Assembly (NCBI GenBank): GCA_964017065.1
Contig: OZ024787.1
Coordinates: 8,355,899-8,419,898 of the forward strand
Reading direction: 5' to 3'
Source: Haliclona indistincta
Taxonomy: Eukaryota; Porifera; Demospongiae; Haplosclerida; Chalinidae
Length of the DNA stretch: 64,000 bases
Positions 1 to 10,165 of the stretch are shown here, in pieces. The notes beneath the pieces are model-generated. The model was not told the origin of the DNA, searched no databases, and saw only the letters and a list, made by a program, of their open reading frames with translations. Made by a program: the position numbers and the translations under genes. Each line of letters begins with the position of its first letter. Position 1 is the first letter of the stretch.

Positions 1-649
1 TCCGCCCACATCGGGTTTGCAGCTATCTCGCTACTGCGTTTTGTCTCTGCTCTGGACGCTTCAGCGCGCAAGCCAGAGGTATGAAAATGTGTCTAAACCA
101 GTACTATACCCTAAATAACACTGATCTGTTCATTAACGCTTCAGATGGCGGGTTAAAGCTGACTTACACAGACGTGAACAACTGAGTATTCTAGCCTGCT
201 TACCGGCAGCAAGATTCTATGCACAGTAAGGTTCCTACACTACGCAGCGTAAGTTGCAAAGGACTAGAAGCCTCTGTGAGTGTGATATTGACATCAACAA
301 GATTCTACTAGGCGTGCTCCTACTATTTAGGCTCGCAGCATCATGAATTGCCAGTACTAGTGCTAGTCTCTTCTTCATCCATTACAATACTAACAAGTAT
401 CATGTTGTCAAATCATACCTGGACTTGACATTATGCTGTCTGCGTCCTCAACCTCTTTAACTATTTTAAACCTTTCAATGAATGATTATTCTTGTGATTG
501 GTAATATTAAACATTTAAACCACACTCCTTACTCAGAGGCTGTGCACGTTCACATCTCTGCTAGACTAGTATCTATATACTCCTCACAGATATGTAATAA
601 TGAAATAACATCTAACATAGAATACTACTAATAAGTTCAAACTGATAGT
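1..649. other. No gene recognised
   Basis: I find no supported coding region or repeat family here. The stretch ends where the first MITE begins. Confidence 0.4.
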
Positions 650-1256
650 GATCAAAAAAGTAACAGGAACAAGTAAAGTAAAAAATTTTAATAAAAAACT
701 GAAAAGTGTAGGGATGACTCTTAAAAAAGGAAAGGAACAAGATGGGATGATGCTTGCAAAAGTAAAGGAACAAGATGGAATAATGCTTGCAAATGTAAAA
801 GTCCCAAGTATCCCTACATCAGCGGCTTGAAGGAGGACGCAGTCCGATGGAGTAATTGACGGTTGTGAATAACTAGAGGTATCTGTGTTTGGAGGACGCA
901 GTCCGATGAAGTAATTGACGGTTGTATATAACTAGAGGTATCTGTGTTTAGGAGGATGCAGTCCGATGAAGTAGTTGACAGTTTTAAATTAGCTGCAGGT
1001 AGCTGTGTTTGGAGGACGCAGTCCGATGAAGTATTTGACGGTTATAAAAGGTATAGGAAGAGGATTCCGCATTTGTCAGTAGCACGTCGTCGCAGCAAGC
1101 CGCTGATGTAGGGATACTTGGGACTTTTACATTTGCAAGCATTATTCCATCTTGTTCCTTTACTTTTGCAAGCATCATCCCATCTTGTTCCTTTCCTTTT
1201 TTAAGAGTCATCCCTACACTTTTCAGTTTTTTATTAAAATTTTTTACTTTACTTTT
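650..1256. mobile_element. MITE with about 165-bp terminal inverted repeats, copy 1
   Basis: Positions 650-827 return as their reverse complement at 1097-1256. The arms share the motifs GTGTAGGGATGAC and CCCTACATCAGCGGCT. There is no coding capacity beyond short ORFs read out of the arms. It sits in what was the 3' flank of a receptor-family copy, because the sequence from 1257 matches the downstream region of the other copies. A diverged second copy lies at 44712-45160. Confidence 0.85.
832..1050. repeat. 60-bp tandem repeat inside the MITE, about 3.6 units
   Basis: Units start at 832, 891, 951 and 1011, each opening with GGAGGACGCAGTCCGATG or a one-base variant. They fill the loop between the MITE arms. 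Confidence 0.9.
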
Positions 1257-1489
1257 TAAATATGGTTTGTACGTTGGTACTTCGACTACATTTATGCATG
1301 TAGTTGCTTTTGGCCTTTTTTAACAACTCTTCATGATTGCAAAAATTTTAATCAAATAGAGTCATTGAAACAATTTCCATGTGATCACCTGTGTTCTGGC
1401 TAATTATTGGAAACTTTTTAGGTTGTTATTTCCCTATTATATCCATTTTTTTAGTGACAGCTATTCACTTAGTGTATAACAAATTTACA
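1257..1489 (+). pseudogene. 3'-flank remnant of a receptor-family copy
   Basis: This stretch matches the sequence downstream of the stop codon in the other decayed copies (3838-4076 and 34318-34520), including GGTACTTCGACTACATTTAT. The coding part that should lie upstream is missing, replaced by the MITE and unrecognised sequence. Confidence 0.6.
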
Positions 1490-1542
1490 GTGAGCGCGGT
1501 AAGAAGGCTTCTTACCGCGCTCACTCTCATTATGCGCTCCTG
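1489..1542. repeat. Truncated copy of the 71-bp palindrome
   Basis: It carries the centre and complete right half of the palindrome seen whole at 4195-4265. The outer part of the left half is missing, and it joins family 3' flank directly. Confidence 0.8.
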
Positions 1543-1617
1543 GCTAACAGTTAACCAGCATGGCTAATGCTGATCGCAGTATTATTGTTTTTTTTATGCT
1601 CAATATCTCATGTCTAC

Positions 1618-1780
1618 AGCTGCAGTTTGCAAGTTGGTTGTCATAGTCAATGCTTGAAGTGTGGTTAAGCCACACCTGATTTGTGTAATACAGGGAAGCC
1701 CTGTATTAGTGTTATAACAGGCTAACCACTCATTCAACTATCCAAGCATTGACTATAAAAACCAACTTGCAAATTGCAGT
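1618..1780. mobile_element. CTGCAG-ended MITE, copy 1
   Basis: The ends read CTGCAGTTTGCAAGTTGGTT and, inverted, AACCAACTTGCAAATTGCAG; the centre has a smaller hairpin around CAGGGAAGCCCTG. It sits inside the signal-peptide coding region of decayed copy B, at the same position as the copy at 4341-4500, so one insertion was probably duplicated with its host gene. A TA target duplication is likely but blurred. Confidence 0.85.
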
Positions 1781-2536
1781 ATAATGCTCAATAAGAGATG
1801 TCTACATTCAGCCGTCTGAAAGTGAGCACTGTCCTGGTACTCCTTGTTACATCAACAATTTTGGTGAGATGGCTAATAGCAGCTAACTCTTGGCTTGGTT
1901 GCTCATTTCTTGGAGGGAATTCACTTGTTGGGTCTTCGTTGTGTCACTAACTTGACTAATGCTGTGTTTGAAGGTGATGGGAGAATGGAGCAGGGGTTTC
2001 ATGTGACTGTCTGGCAGTCTACAGTGGTCATCAAGTAAACAGTCCAGTGTTCAGTACACTGGAGTGTTCTGGAGCCATCTGAATGATGGGTGCGCCATCA
2101 TTCGGCAACCCCTAGGTCAAAGGTCATGAAAGTTGCCGAATTCAGCTATAGCGATTGAAGAGCAACGATTTCTGTCAGAGATTTGATTATGCTGTTGTTT
2201 GTTACGTATAATAGTGTTGTTTGTAACTGCAGTAAAGGCTAGATTCTCTGACTTTTCATTACGGACCCTGTGATAGAATCAACTGAGATCTGTCACAACA
2301 ATAGGTCGGGATTACAATTGTATCTTGTATCTCGTTCCCATCATATTCAACTGTTCGTCACACTGCAAAACTTAACTTAAAGGAGCAATAGTCAACCTCT
2401 GGACAGCATTATAAATCCACTATCTACTTCAGCCGCAAAGTACGTCACATCTCAGTAGAACTACTGTAAAATGTGAGCATTACCAACAACATTATGACTG
2501 GACTAGTGTATGGTTGAAATTATACTTTTTCAAGCT

Positions 2537-2947
2537 TTACAAAACACATCCACAATTCCAGTGAACCTCAATGTCATGTCCAAGTTGTCCAGCTACTACT
2601 TCCGTCCAATGATTACAGTTATACCTTGTGCCATAGCTTGCTCCAGTACTGGCATAACATGCAGCGTCGTAAACTTCATCCAAAGTATGTTCTCCTAAAT
2701 CCATACAGTATTGTCCACAAAGCGACGAACAGGCATAAAATTCCCAACCGTGGTTACCCCATTCGTAGACGACCCATTTATCCATGGAAGGGCAGTCAAC
2801 GACAATACAGTGGTGAACACCTAAACCAAGAGCAGCCGCGACACGACAAGAACGTACTCGTACCATTCCTCTCGTGTCTCCAGTGTACCATGAAGGATCA
2901 GTATACGCTGTATCTCCGGCAATGGATTTAGAAGACGATGAACCCAT
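2537..2947 (-). CDS. Small papain-fold-like (PPPDE/LRAT-type) protein, possibly N-myristoylated
   Basis: This is an intact intronless 136-codon ORF. The N-terminus MGSSSSKS fits an N-myristoylation signal (Gly2, Ser6, Lys7). A His-His pair at residues 45-46 followed by a hydrophobic strand, and an Asn-Cys-Asn-His-Trp motif at residues 110-114, are arranged like the circularly permuted NlpC/P60 superfamily, in which His and a later Cys form the active site (PPPDE deubiquitinase-like and LRAT-like proteins). The C-terminus is Cys-rich but has no CaaX box. It lies antisense within decayed copy B, between two homologous blocks, so it arrived by insertion. I see no poly(A) tail that would mark a retrocopy. 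The family call rests on two motifs only; function and expression are unknown. Confidence 0.5.
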   Translation of the reverse strand: MGSSSSKSIAGDTAYTDPSWYTGDTRGMVRVRSCRVAAALGLGVHHCIVVDCPSMDKWVVYEWGNHGWEFYACSSLCGQYCMDLGEHTLDEVYDAACYASTGASYGTRYNCNHWTEVVAGQLGHDIEVHWNCGCVL

Positions 2948-4194
2948 GTTGTATATGCACCAGAAACCTTCACGTGACAGACTGTGAAAAACTATTTTGA
3001 TTAGGTCAAAAACGCCACATGACGTTGCATCCGGTGCTCCATGATTTCAAGATTAAAGGCTATGTATAGTGCAGGTACTTGCTACTCTCATCTTGCTCTC
3101 ATTTACAAAGATCTTTCGTACAGTAATCATTGTAATAAAGTTTACAAGCTTATCCTGTGTCAATAGCAATGTCAATACGTAAGTACGGTAGTTGCCTTAC
3201 TTTGTGATGCTTTGATCGAGAAATATTTCACTAGGAGTAAGTTATTTGTTAGACAGTGAATCAAGATTAGTTTAAACCTTTTGTTAATGCCTATACCATG
3301 GACCTTAAAAGGACAACTGTCGGTTTTGGACTGGTCTATTGCTCCTGGTTCGTATGTCATTTACACTAGTATCTCATATCTCTTCTATTGGATATGCTTG
3401 GTGCCCTGATCTTCATAACAACTAGCACCATTATGCTTTTGTCTCTCATTGTCACTTTAAATGGGGTTTATCGGAAAAAGTATCTAAATACTTTGGAATG
3501 CTTCTCTTATTTTAATCTGGTTTTACTGTCTGCTCTTGCTGCTGTGTATCAGAATAATGAGGATTCAAAACAAGTCATCTCTATTATTAGTGTGAGTGTT
3601 GCATGCTCTTGCTTGTTTCTGTGGAATTCTGTTGTTCCACATTTTTCTTCATTTTTGTCGTACTGAAGAATTCAAGAAGATAGCCCTCAAGAAATTTAGT
3701 TCTCATTCAAGAGGTGAATCTTCATGGCTTTTAGATGAAAAAGGTAGCATGATCAAGCAACTTGTTGAACCTACTGAGTCCGAAGTGTGCCTTAGAAGAG
3801 AATCTCTGATTTGTTCTCAAAAATAAACTTTAATGTAATTATGATTTGTACGTTGGTACTTCGACTACATTTATGCATGTAGTTGCTTTTTTGCTCTTTT
3901 TACCAACAATTAATAATTGCTAAAATTTTAATCAAATTGAGTCATTCATACGATTTCCATGATTGTGATCACCTGTGTACTATAATTATTGGAAACGTTT
4001 TAGGTTGTTCTTTCCCTATTGTATCCATTTCTTTAGTGACAGCTATTCGCTTAGTGTTTAACAAATTTACAGTGTTTGTAAAGCTGTGTATAGTGCCCTA
4101 AAGAATAAGATTATCAACACAAAAATGTTTATCCCATAATGCAACCTTTACCAAAATGACAAATTATTTTGAACAGTTTTGCTCTAAGCTAATA

Positions 4195-4265
4195 CAGGAG
4201 CGCATAATGAGAGTGAGCGCGGTAAGAAGGCTTCTTACCGCGCTCACTCTCATTATGCGCTCCTG
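4195..4265. repeat. Perfect 71-bp palindrome
   Basis: Two 35-base arms are exact reverse complements around a single unpaired G at 4230. The arm starts CAGGAGCGCATAATGAGAG. A truncated copy is at 1489-1542 and a degenerate half copy at 49786-49826. It may be a tiny foldback element or a solo hairpin. Confidence 0.95.
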
Positions 4266-4284
4266 GCTAACAGTTAACCAGCAT

Positions 4285-4990
4285 GGCTAATGCTGATCGC
4301 AGTATTATTGTTTTTTTTTATGCTCAATATCTCATGTCTACTGCAGTTTGCAAGTTGGTTGACATAGTCCATGTTTGAAGTGTGGTTAAGCCACACCTGA
4401 TTTGTGTAATACAGGGAAGCCCTGTATTAGTGTTATAACAGGCTAACCACTCATTCAACTATCCAAGCATTGACTATGACAACCAACTTGCAAATTGCAG
4501 TATAATGCTCAACAAGAGATGTCTACATTCAGCCGTCTGAAGGTGAGCACTGTCCTGGTACTCCTTGTTACAACATCAACACTTTTGGAAAACTTTTGGA
4601 GATGGCTGGTAGCTTCTCTATCTGGTTGTTCATATCTTGGAGGGAATTCACTTGTTGGATCTTCAGGAACTAGTGGTGTTCACAAACTTGACTAATGCTG
4701 TGTTTGAAGGTGATGGAAGAATGGAGCAGGGCTTTCATGAGACTGTCTGGCAGTCTACAGTGGTCATCATGTGTACTGAACACTCCAGTACTGGTATCAA
4801 GTTTGTTAATGGTTTCAACATCACTTTGAGGTACATCACTATCACCGACTGTGAATGAAATATCCCAAAACTCTTTCATTGTCTTGCTAGTTTGAGCTAT
4901 GTTGATGTTAGCAACATCATCATTGAACATGTTTCAGTTCAGAACGGGTCAGGGAGTGGTCTTTTAGTTACAACAGATCTGACAATTATC
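4285..4990 (+). pseudogene. Decayed receptor-like gene, copy C, N-terminal part
   Basis: After the MITE at 4341-4500, positions 4511-4985 match the first 170 or so codons of the intact genes, including the stretch encoding EGDGRMEQGFHETVWQSTVV. The frame is broken several times (ORF pieces at 4495-4695 and 4637-4858). Homology is cut at about 5045 by a 7.7-kb insertion. It resumes at 12728-13143, and a C-terminal block at 33981-34295 is in the right order and orientation to be the rest of the same gene. Confidence 0.8.
4341..4500. mobile_element. CTGCAG-ended MITE, copy 2
   Basis: Nearly identical to the element at 1618-1780, with the same termini and central hairpin, at the equivalent position in decayed copy C. 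Confidence 0.85.
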
Positions 4991-5065
4991 TCATTTGCAC
5001 TAAAATTATGTCGATTGAGGAATAACTGATAATTTTTATTGGCCCCAAAAATTCATTTATTCATC

Positions 5066-5310
5066 ATATTAGGGAGGCACGGTAGTGACTCCCTATGTAG
5101 GGATGAACGAGAAGACAAGATGGCGGCTACATACGATGTATTAGCGTTCAAACGCTGATATTTCGCCTGGTGTTGAATTTTATACGTCTTTAGACACTTA
5201 GATCTGCTCTCTGGCGTTGCCCCATCTTACAGTAGCAAGGAGATTGCTCGAAATTGTTACTAAAGTGACGAACCTGGAAACGGTGAAACTCGAGTTTTCG
5301 TCATCTTCTT
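5066..5310 (+). repeat. Dispersed repeat starting TTAGGGAGGCACGGTAGTGA
   Basis: The block matches 53258-53516 in inverted orientation, with a few differences. Short ORFs inside it (5217-5459) are shadows. Confidence 0.75.
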
Positions 5311-5383
5311 CTTCAGCGCGTCTAGCGCCTTTACGCGAGCAGTGCCGAGATCAAAACACCCACGAACAGTCGTCAAATTCTCC

Positions 5384-5725
5384 TGGCAGGTGCCTTTTGA
5401 ACTTTGTTTTTAGCGAAAAGGCGATAAAAATACTGCGATTTCTCGATCGTGATCCATAGTGGTAGACGCCATTATTGTGATTGCGCAATACGCACGTGAC
5501 CAAGCAGTGGTTAGCGCACGTGACCAAGTATTAGCTTGAGTATCGCCACGCCGTATGGATCACGGAGAACACATATTTGTCTGAAGTCTTCGAAGAACGG
5601 TACGCTCGTATAGGATCACCATTCTGTGCTTACCATGGTAATTATAACCGTCGTACAGGTCTACAAACAAGTGTGGGCGGGACTCGTATGCACTGCATGC
5701 TTGCATGCGTAGGCGAGCTGACATA
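5384..5725 (+). repeat. Dispersed repeat R1, copy 1
   Basis: It matches 9536-9709 joined to 11941-12130, that is, copy 2 with its two insertions removed. Shared landmarks are TTCTCGATCGTGATCC, GATTGCGCAATACGCACGTG and CTACAAACAAGTGTGGGCGG. The last landmark also opens the copy at 58640. Confidence 0.8.
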
Positions 5726-5839
5726 ACATTTTAGCTACAAGTTTAAAGAAAAGCCATCAACAACAGGAAAACTAAACCAATGGTGGAAGCAAAGACGGCT
5801 CAGTACGTGCATGATATTTAACTGCACTTCACTGAAAAA

Positions 5840-6235
5840 GAAAAAAGGACACAAACAAGAAAATAAAAAGATTTCTATCGAAATCAAAAGGATGTATGGT
5901 TGTGAAATCTACCACTGGTCCACAATGTAAACTAACAAGGAACAAGCATAGAATGATAACACGATTGACTTGCTAACAGACCATAGATCCCTGCATCAGT
6001 GGCTGTACATAAGATGTCACAAGTTGAATGCACGTCAGGTATCAGTCCGGCAACAGCACTAGTCTAGCTGAACTAGCTATGGCCAAGGGCCACAGGAGCC
6101 ACTGATGTAGGGATCTATGGTCTGTTAGCAAGTCAATCGTGTTACCATTCTATGCTTGTTCCTTGTTAGTTTACATTGTGGACGAGTGGTAGATTTCACA
6201 ACCCTACATCCTTTTGATTTCGATAGTGACAATAT
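5840..6235. mobile_element. MITE with about 170-bp inverted repeats, TCTATCGAAATCAAAAGGAT family, copy 1
   Basis: The left arm (about 5870-6003) is the reverse complement of the right arm (6098-6230). Shared words are ACAGACCATAGATCCCT and TTGACTTGCTAACAGACC. Other copies are at 12255-12722 and 59150-59405. All three follow repeat R1, so R1 plus this MITE moved or were duplicated together. Confidence 0.85.
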
Positions 6236-6703
6236 GCATGGTGCATAAAGAGAAATAAATATAATTTACCATACCCTTGCTGCTATCGTGATCACTCTGA
6301 CTCTGCATGCACAGACTAGCATGAGCGATCCTGTGTGTGAGTTACATATCAGATTGAATCTCTTGAACACGACTCATTGGCACGCGATAAAAAATTACCC
6401 ATAGCTGCAGTCTTGCCGGCCGGTATATGTGCATGCTCTGTGTATACAGTGCATTATCATGAACAACGGTATAGATGAAATGTAACTATACTGCCAGTTC
6501 TTCAGCTAGCTAAGTCAGTAGATACTGATTGAGTTGCACTCCATATGAGAGTCACGGTCATAAAACTGTGATTGACAATTTATTATTTTGCTGGAGACAT
6601 GACTGAGACATGTTGGACAACATTGATTGTAGTACATTATTGTGTAGTCTACTACATGAACACAAAAGTCCACAGCAAGCAGCATGCAGTTTAGCTAGTT
6701 TAG

Positions 6704-9288
6704 TTAGTTGGTTCGCACAACAGGAATGAGTTGTGGTAGTAGAAATACTGGGATTAACGTGCCCAGTAGTATTAGTACCACAAATAGTGTGATGTAACCA
6801 ATGACAGCACATATAATGGACGCTATGTTGCAGTACAGAGCGTGTTGAGCTATCTTCTTCCCACCCTCAACATCTCCATTTCTTGCCATCATCCGTCCCT
6901 GAGGAGAAAAAGAGTAATGATAATATTAATAATAGTCAGGTATTGTGACTCAAAATCAAGCCAGGGGAAAGCACCTCAACTCCTAATTTTGTTTGATAAT
7001 TACTTTGCAATCATTAATTTTAGACATAACTTGATTATAGCGTATGTGGTATGTTGACTGCTGCTGACACTTTACATATGATGCCGTGAGTCAGCAGGTG
7101 ACATCTAATACATCACAAGAATAACAATTATTATGCCTCGGTGGGCGGAGCCACGAGGCATACAGTAGTCGTGTTGTCATTCAGTCATTCTGTCATTCAG
7201 TCATTCTGTCAGTCTGTCGCAACGATTTCTCGTCGCTCGCTGAAAACTAATCGCTGAAACAAGCAACACGGGTAGAAATCGATACTTGCTCGGATTTGTA
7301 TTTTCAGAAGTTTGATTTTAAAGCTTAGTGCGTAAGTTACCGTGTGAATTGCTCTCGGTTGGTTCGGTTTTGTAGCGCACGTTGAAAGTTAAGCTCTGAA
7401 ACTAGCAATGCAAGTAGAACACGGTATTATCTCGATTTTTGAACATGTGAAAACGTTATATGAAGCTTAGTTTGTGAGTTATGGCCGAGGTTATGGCGCT
7501 ATTTACTTTGTTTACCATTGCCGTGTGGCGATCTGGACTTCTCCAAAGGCAAAAGCTGTCCACAGTTGACTGCCTAGAAGCTAATAGGTTATAATTATTA
7601 CTACAGGATAGCAGCGCAGGTCCAGAGAAATTGTGTAAGCAAGCTATGGAAGCTATCTCGCTCGTGGTATGCGTGTGCCGAGTGCTATGCTAAACACTGT
7701 AGACACGCCCAGTTGAATTGTGGTTAGCACTGATTGGCTTCTGATTGCATTACTAAAACACTGCATAGTGATTGCTGTACAGAAATCCTGTATAAATGCA
7801 TCTGCAGTTGCTGTGTTTGTGGAATGGTGGATAGTTGTGTTTGTGGATAATGTGTCATTCCACCGAGGCATCTGCACCTTAGGTGCTTCATTAGAGAGAG
7901 CATTATTATTATAGTGCATCCACTATATAAAGATACATTTATGCACAACTAAGCAAAAATTGCCGCCAACAAATCACACATGCAGTCAAGCAATTTAGTG
8001 AAACCTGAATAAAACCTCTAATCATGTTCAAATTAGCTCAAGTATCAATAACCATCTTAATTTTATAAGGCACTTTAGTAATGCAATATACATGTACACG
8101 TATGTACTGAATTGGCAAATTTACATCTACATGTAATCTATAGCTATTATAGGCCGCGATGTAAGACTACAACAAGCTAGTGTAATATTTAACTGTGAGT
8201 AATATCATTTCTACTATCAAAATTTTTATATGACCAAATGAATGAATAGTAGTCAGTGGCGTAGGAATAAATGGTGCACCGGTGCTGGAGCATCACCTTG
8301 AATTTACCCAGTTAATAATATTCACTACTAAGTAACACGCCCAGTCTTCATGAATATCATTATTAAACAAGCTTGTTATTGCAGGCCCATGGCGCACAGC
8401 AATAATTATAGCATATTTTCAAGGCGATCGTCCACGCAGCCGCCTCAGCAAGACCAACCAAGATCAAGACTGCAAATTCGCGGCACAACGTACTGTAAAT
8501 TGCATAATCATGAATAATTAATTAGCAAAATTTTTCGGGCTCGCTTCGCTCGCCCACTTCTGTTGTCTAGTGCATCACTTTCGAAAATATCTTCCTACGC
8601 CACTGGTAGTTATCCTACCCTTGTGCAATTTATAGTTATGACCTAGTTATGAAACTATGTCACAGCTTCTAAAGGGTAAAACCCACTCTTAGATCTAGAC
8701 TTTGTAGGCATTACATCAGGCAAATTACGGTGTTTACTATAATGGTGCTATTGAGATGTATCTGAAAGTGTAGACATGCTTGCTTGCTTGCTTACTCGTC
8801 TGGCAATGAAGATGGCTGGTATGGTGCACGCAAGGAGATAAGGAGCCGACAGCAAACACCACAACACTGACAGCAGAATCGACATCATATAGTAGTCTTC
8901 TTTGAGCTTTGGTTGCACCTGAATTGAAGAAGAACAGAAGTATTTTCAATACAAGGCACTGGTGCAATCATGCACTGAATGATAGTTGCAAGTTTACCAG
9001 AACAGGCTCTGCTTGAGTCGGCTGCATAGCTATGGGTGCGCAGTAGCCTAGTGGTTGAACACCCTGTGGATAGCCATATTGCTGTTGAGGAGGAGGGTAC
9101 TGCTGAGTAGGATATGGTCCAGTCTTAGGGTAGCCTTGAGCTGAAGGTAGCTGTTGATCTCCTCCGGGACTCCGCCGGTATCCCACCGCCGACGGGAAGT
9201 GCTCTGCCGCGTACGGTGATGGAGCGTCGCTAGCGGTACAGGTAGAGACGGGCTCTTCTGGGAACGCTTCCTTTCTGTTCTCTTCCAT
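6704..9288 (-). CDS. Dispanin/CD225-family two-pass membrane protein, copy 1
   Basis: Three exons give 202 residues: 9288-8998, 8918-8796 and 6898-6704, all with GT/AG borders and phase 0. The Met at 9288 is chosen because the paralogue starts at the same MEENRKEAF; an in-frame Met exists at 9348. Residues 1-97 are a Pro/Gln/Tyr-rich cytosolic tail (PPPQQQYGYPQ). Exon 2 encodes the first hydrophobic segment. Exon 3 carries the conserved loop GDVEGGKK, an Ala/Asn helix (NIASIICAV) and the second membrane segment. This is the CD225 signature shared with IFITM and proline-rich transmembrane proteins, which sit in plasma or endosomal membranes. The specific role is unknown. Intron 2 has gained a 760-bp repeat and a hAT-like MITE that are absent from copy 2. 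A polyadenylation signal lies at 6584-6579. Confidence 0.9.
7133..7892. mobile_element. ATGCCTCGG-family non-autonomous element, copy 1
   Basis: It begins ATGCCTCG..CGAGGCAT, a terminal hairpin, and ends with CACCGAGGCA and a second small hairpin GCACC-TTA-GGTGC. It is almost identical to 13581-14339. The paralogous locus at 46745-46770 lacks it, which fixes the empty site. No transposase is visible. Confidence 0.85.
8254..8605. mobile_element. hAT-like MITE in dispanin intron 2
   Basis: The inverted termini CAGTGGCGTAGGAA and TTCCTACGCCACTG are typical of hAT elements. The 352-bp insert is absent from the paralogous intron near 46385. The flanks share TAGT, but I cannot read a clean 8-bp duplication. 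Confidence 0.8.
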
Positions 9289-9535
9289 AATAATTATTGA
9301 CGATGGTGCAGTATGCATACGGTGACTGCTAGCCGACCTCGCATCCAAGCCATTTTATACAATGGCCTGGTAGTAATGGCTGTTTACGCATGCGCTAGAT
9401 ACTCACCTCACTGTTACTAAAAATATAACTCGCGCGAAGCTACTTGTAACTGATTTATACAACGCGTTCCGATGCATGGCTTCCAGTTATTAATGCAGAT
9501 TGCGCCTGTCAGTGTACTGTCCAGAGTCACCATTG

Positions 9536-9709
9536 AATTTCTCCTGGCATGTGCCTTTTGAGCTTTGTTTTTAGCGTAATGGCGATCTAAGTTCCGTGAT
9601 TTCTCGATCGTGATCCTTTGTCAGCTTAGTGTTAGACGCCATTATTGTGATTGCGCAATACGCACGTGACCAAGCAATGGGTAGCGCACGTGACCAAGCA
9701 TTTAAAGTA
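9536..9709 (+). repeat. Dispersed repeat R1, copy 2, left piece
   Basis: It matches 5384-5530 and continues at 11941 after two nested insertions. Confidence 0.8.
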
Positions 9710-9832
9710 GGCTGTGTCTATTGACACCAATTCAATAACGGCCACCGAAACGCTATTGACACCAACCTAAATCCGAAACCCTAAAAAAACCTTCTCCTAA
9801 TTGTGCAAAGTGGGGAGTGTCGTCCTAAGTTA

Positions 9833-10010
9833 ACCCGGGCCTTCGGCCCTTGGTAAGCCTAAGGATCGTCGGAGGGTCGTCCTAACCCGAGCCTTCGGCC
9901 CTTGGTAAGCCTAAGGATCGTCGGGAGGGTTGTCCTAGCCCGGGCCTTCGGCCCTTGGTAAGCCTAAGGATCGTCGGGAGGGTCGTTCTAAACAGGGCCT
10001 CTGGCCCTCA
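9833..10010. repeat. 52-bp GC-rich tandem repeat, about four units
   Basis: Each unit contains GCCTTCGGCCCTTGGTAAGC followed by CTAAGGATCGTCGG. The fourth unit, near 9995, is degenerate. It lies next to the tRNA-like segment. Confidence 0.85.
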
Positions 10011-10087
10011 CTAAGGATCTTCGAGCTAAAAACATAGCAGCTAATAAAAACTGAAGTTTTCTGCAAAAAAAAAACCCAACATAAAAT

Positions 10088-10165
10088 GCTTATACCGAGA
10101 ATCGAACCCTGAACGATTGCATTACTAGCCACCGTACTATACCGCTGAGCCACTAGAACCTGCTG
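10088..10165 (-). ncRNA. tRNA-like segment, probably the head of a tRNA-derived SINE
   Basis: The minus strand shows an A-box-like TGGCTCAGCGG and, about 45 bases on, a B-box GGGTTCGATTC, the internal RNA polymerase III promoter layout. The acceptor and T stems have mismatches, and there is no clean cloverleaf. I call it a tRNA relic or SINE head rather than a working tRNA gene. Confidence 0.5.

Larger units (their letters stand above)
1543..3825 (+). pseudogene. Decayed beta-helix/multipass receptor-like gene, copy B
   Basis: Three blocks are collinear with the intact gene at 40659-44156. They are 1795-2039 (start of the ectodomain), 2275-2508 (middle of the beta-helix region) and 3059-3825 (last membrane segments and tail, ending at a TAA). 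A MITE interrupts the signal-peptide region, and the middle of the gene is deleted. A segment of about 550 bp carrying an antisense ORF lies between the second and third blocks. Frames do not connect between blocks. The C-terminal ORF pieces at 3388-3666 and 3596-3826 are frameshifted fragments of one former exon. I regard it as dead. Confidence 0.85.

Noticed and set aside
832..1050. CRISPR-like regular repeats
   Set aside because: Units are contiguous 60-mers with no unique spacers, lie inside a MITE, and the genome is eukaryotic.
7133..7892. Helitron based on the 3' hairpin
   Set aside because: One copy ends CTAG after the hairpin but the others do not, there is no consistent TC start, and the insert is not clearly between A and T.
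9935..10153. 72-residue minus-strand ORF
   Set aside because: It reads through the tRNA-like segment and GC-rich tandem units, with no protein features.
10088..10165. Functional tRNA gene
   Set aside because: The promoter boxes are good but acceptor and T stems have mismatches, and I cannot fold a full cloverleaf.
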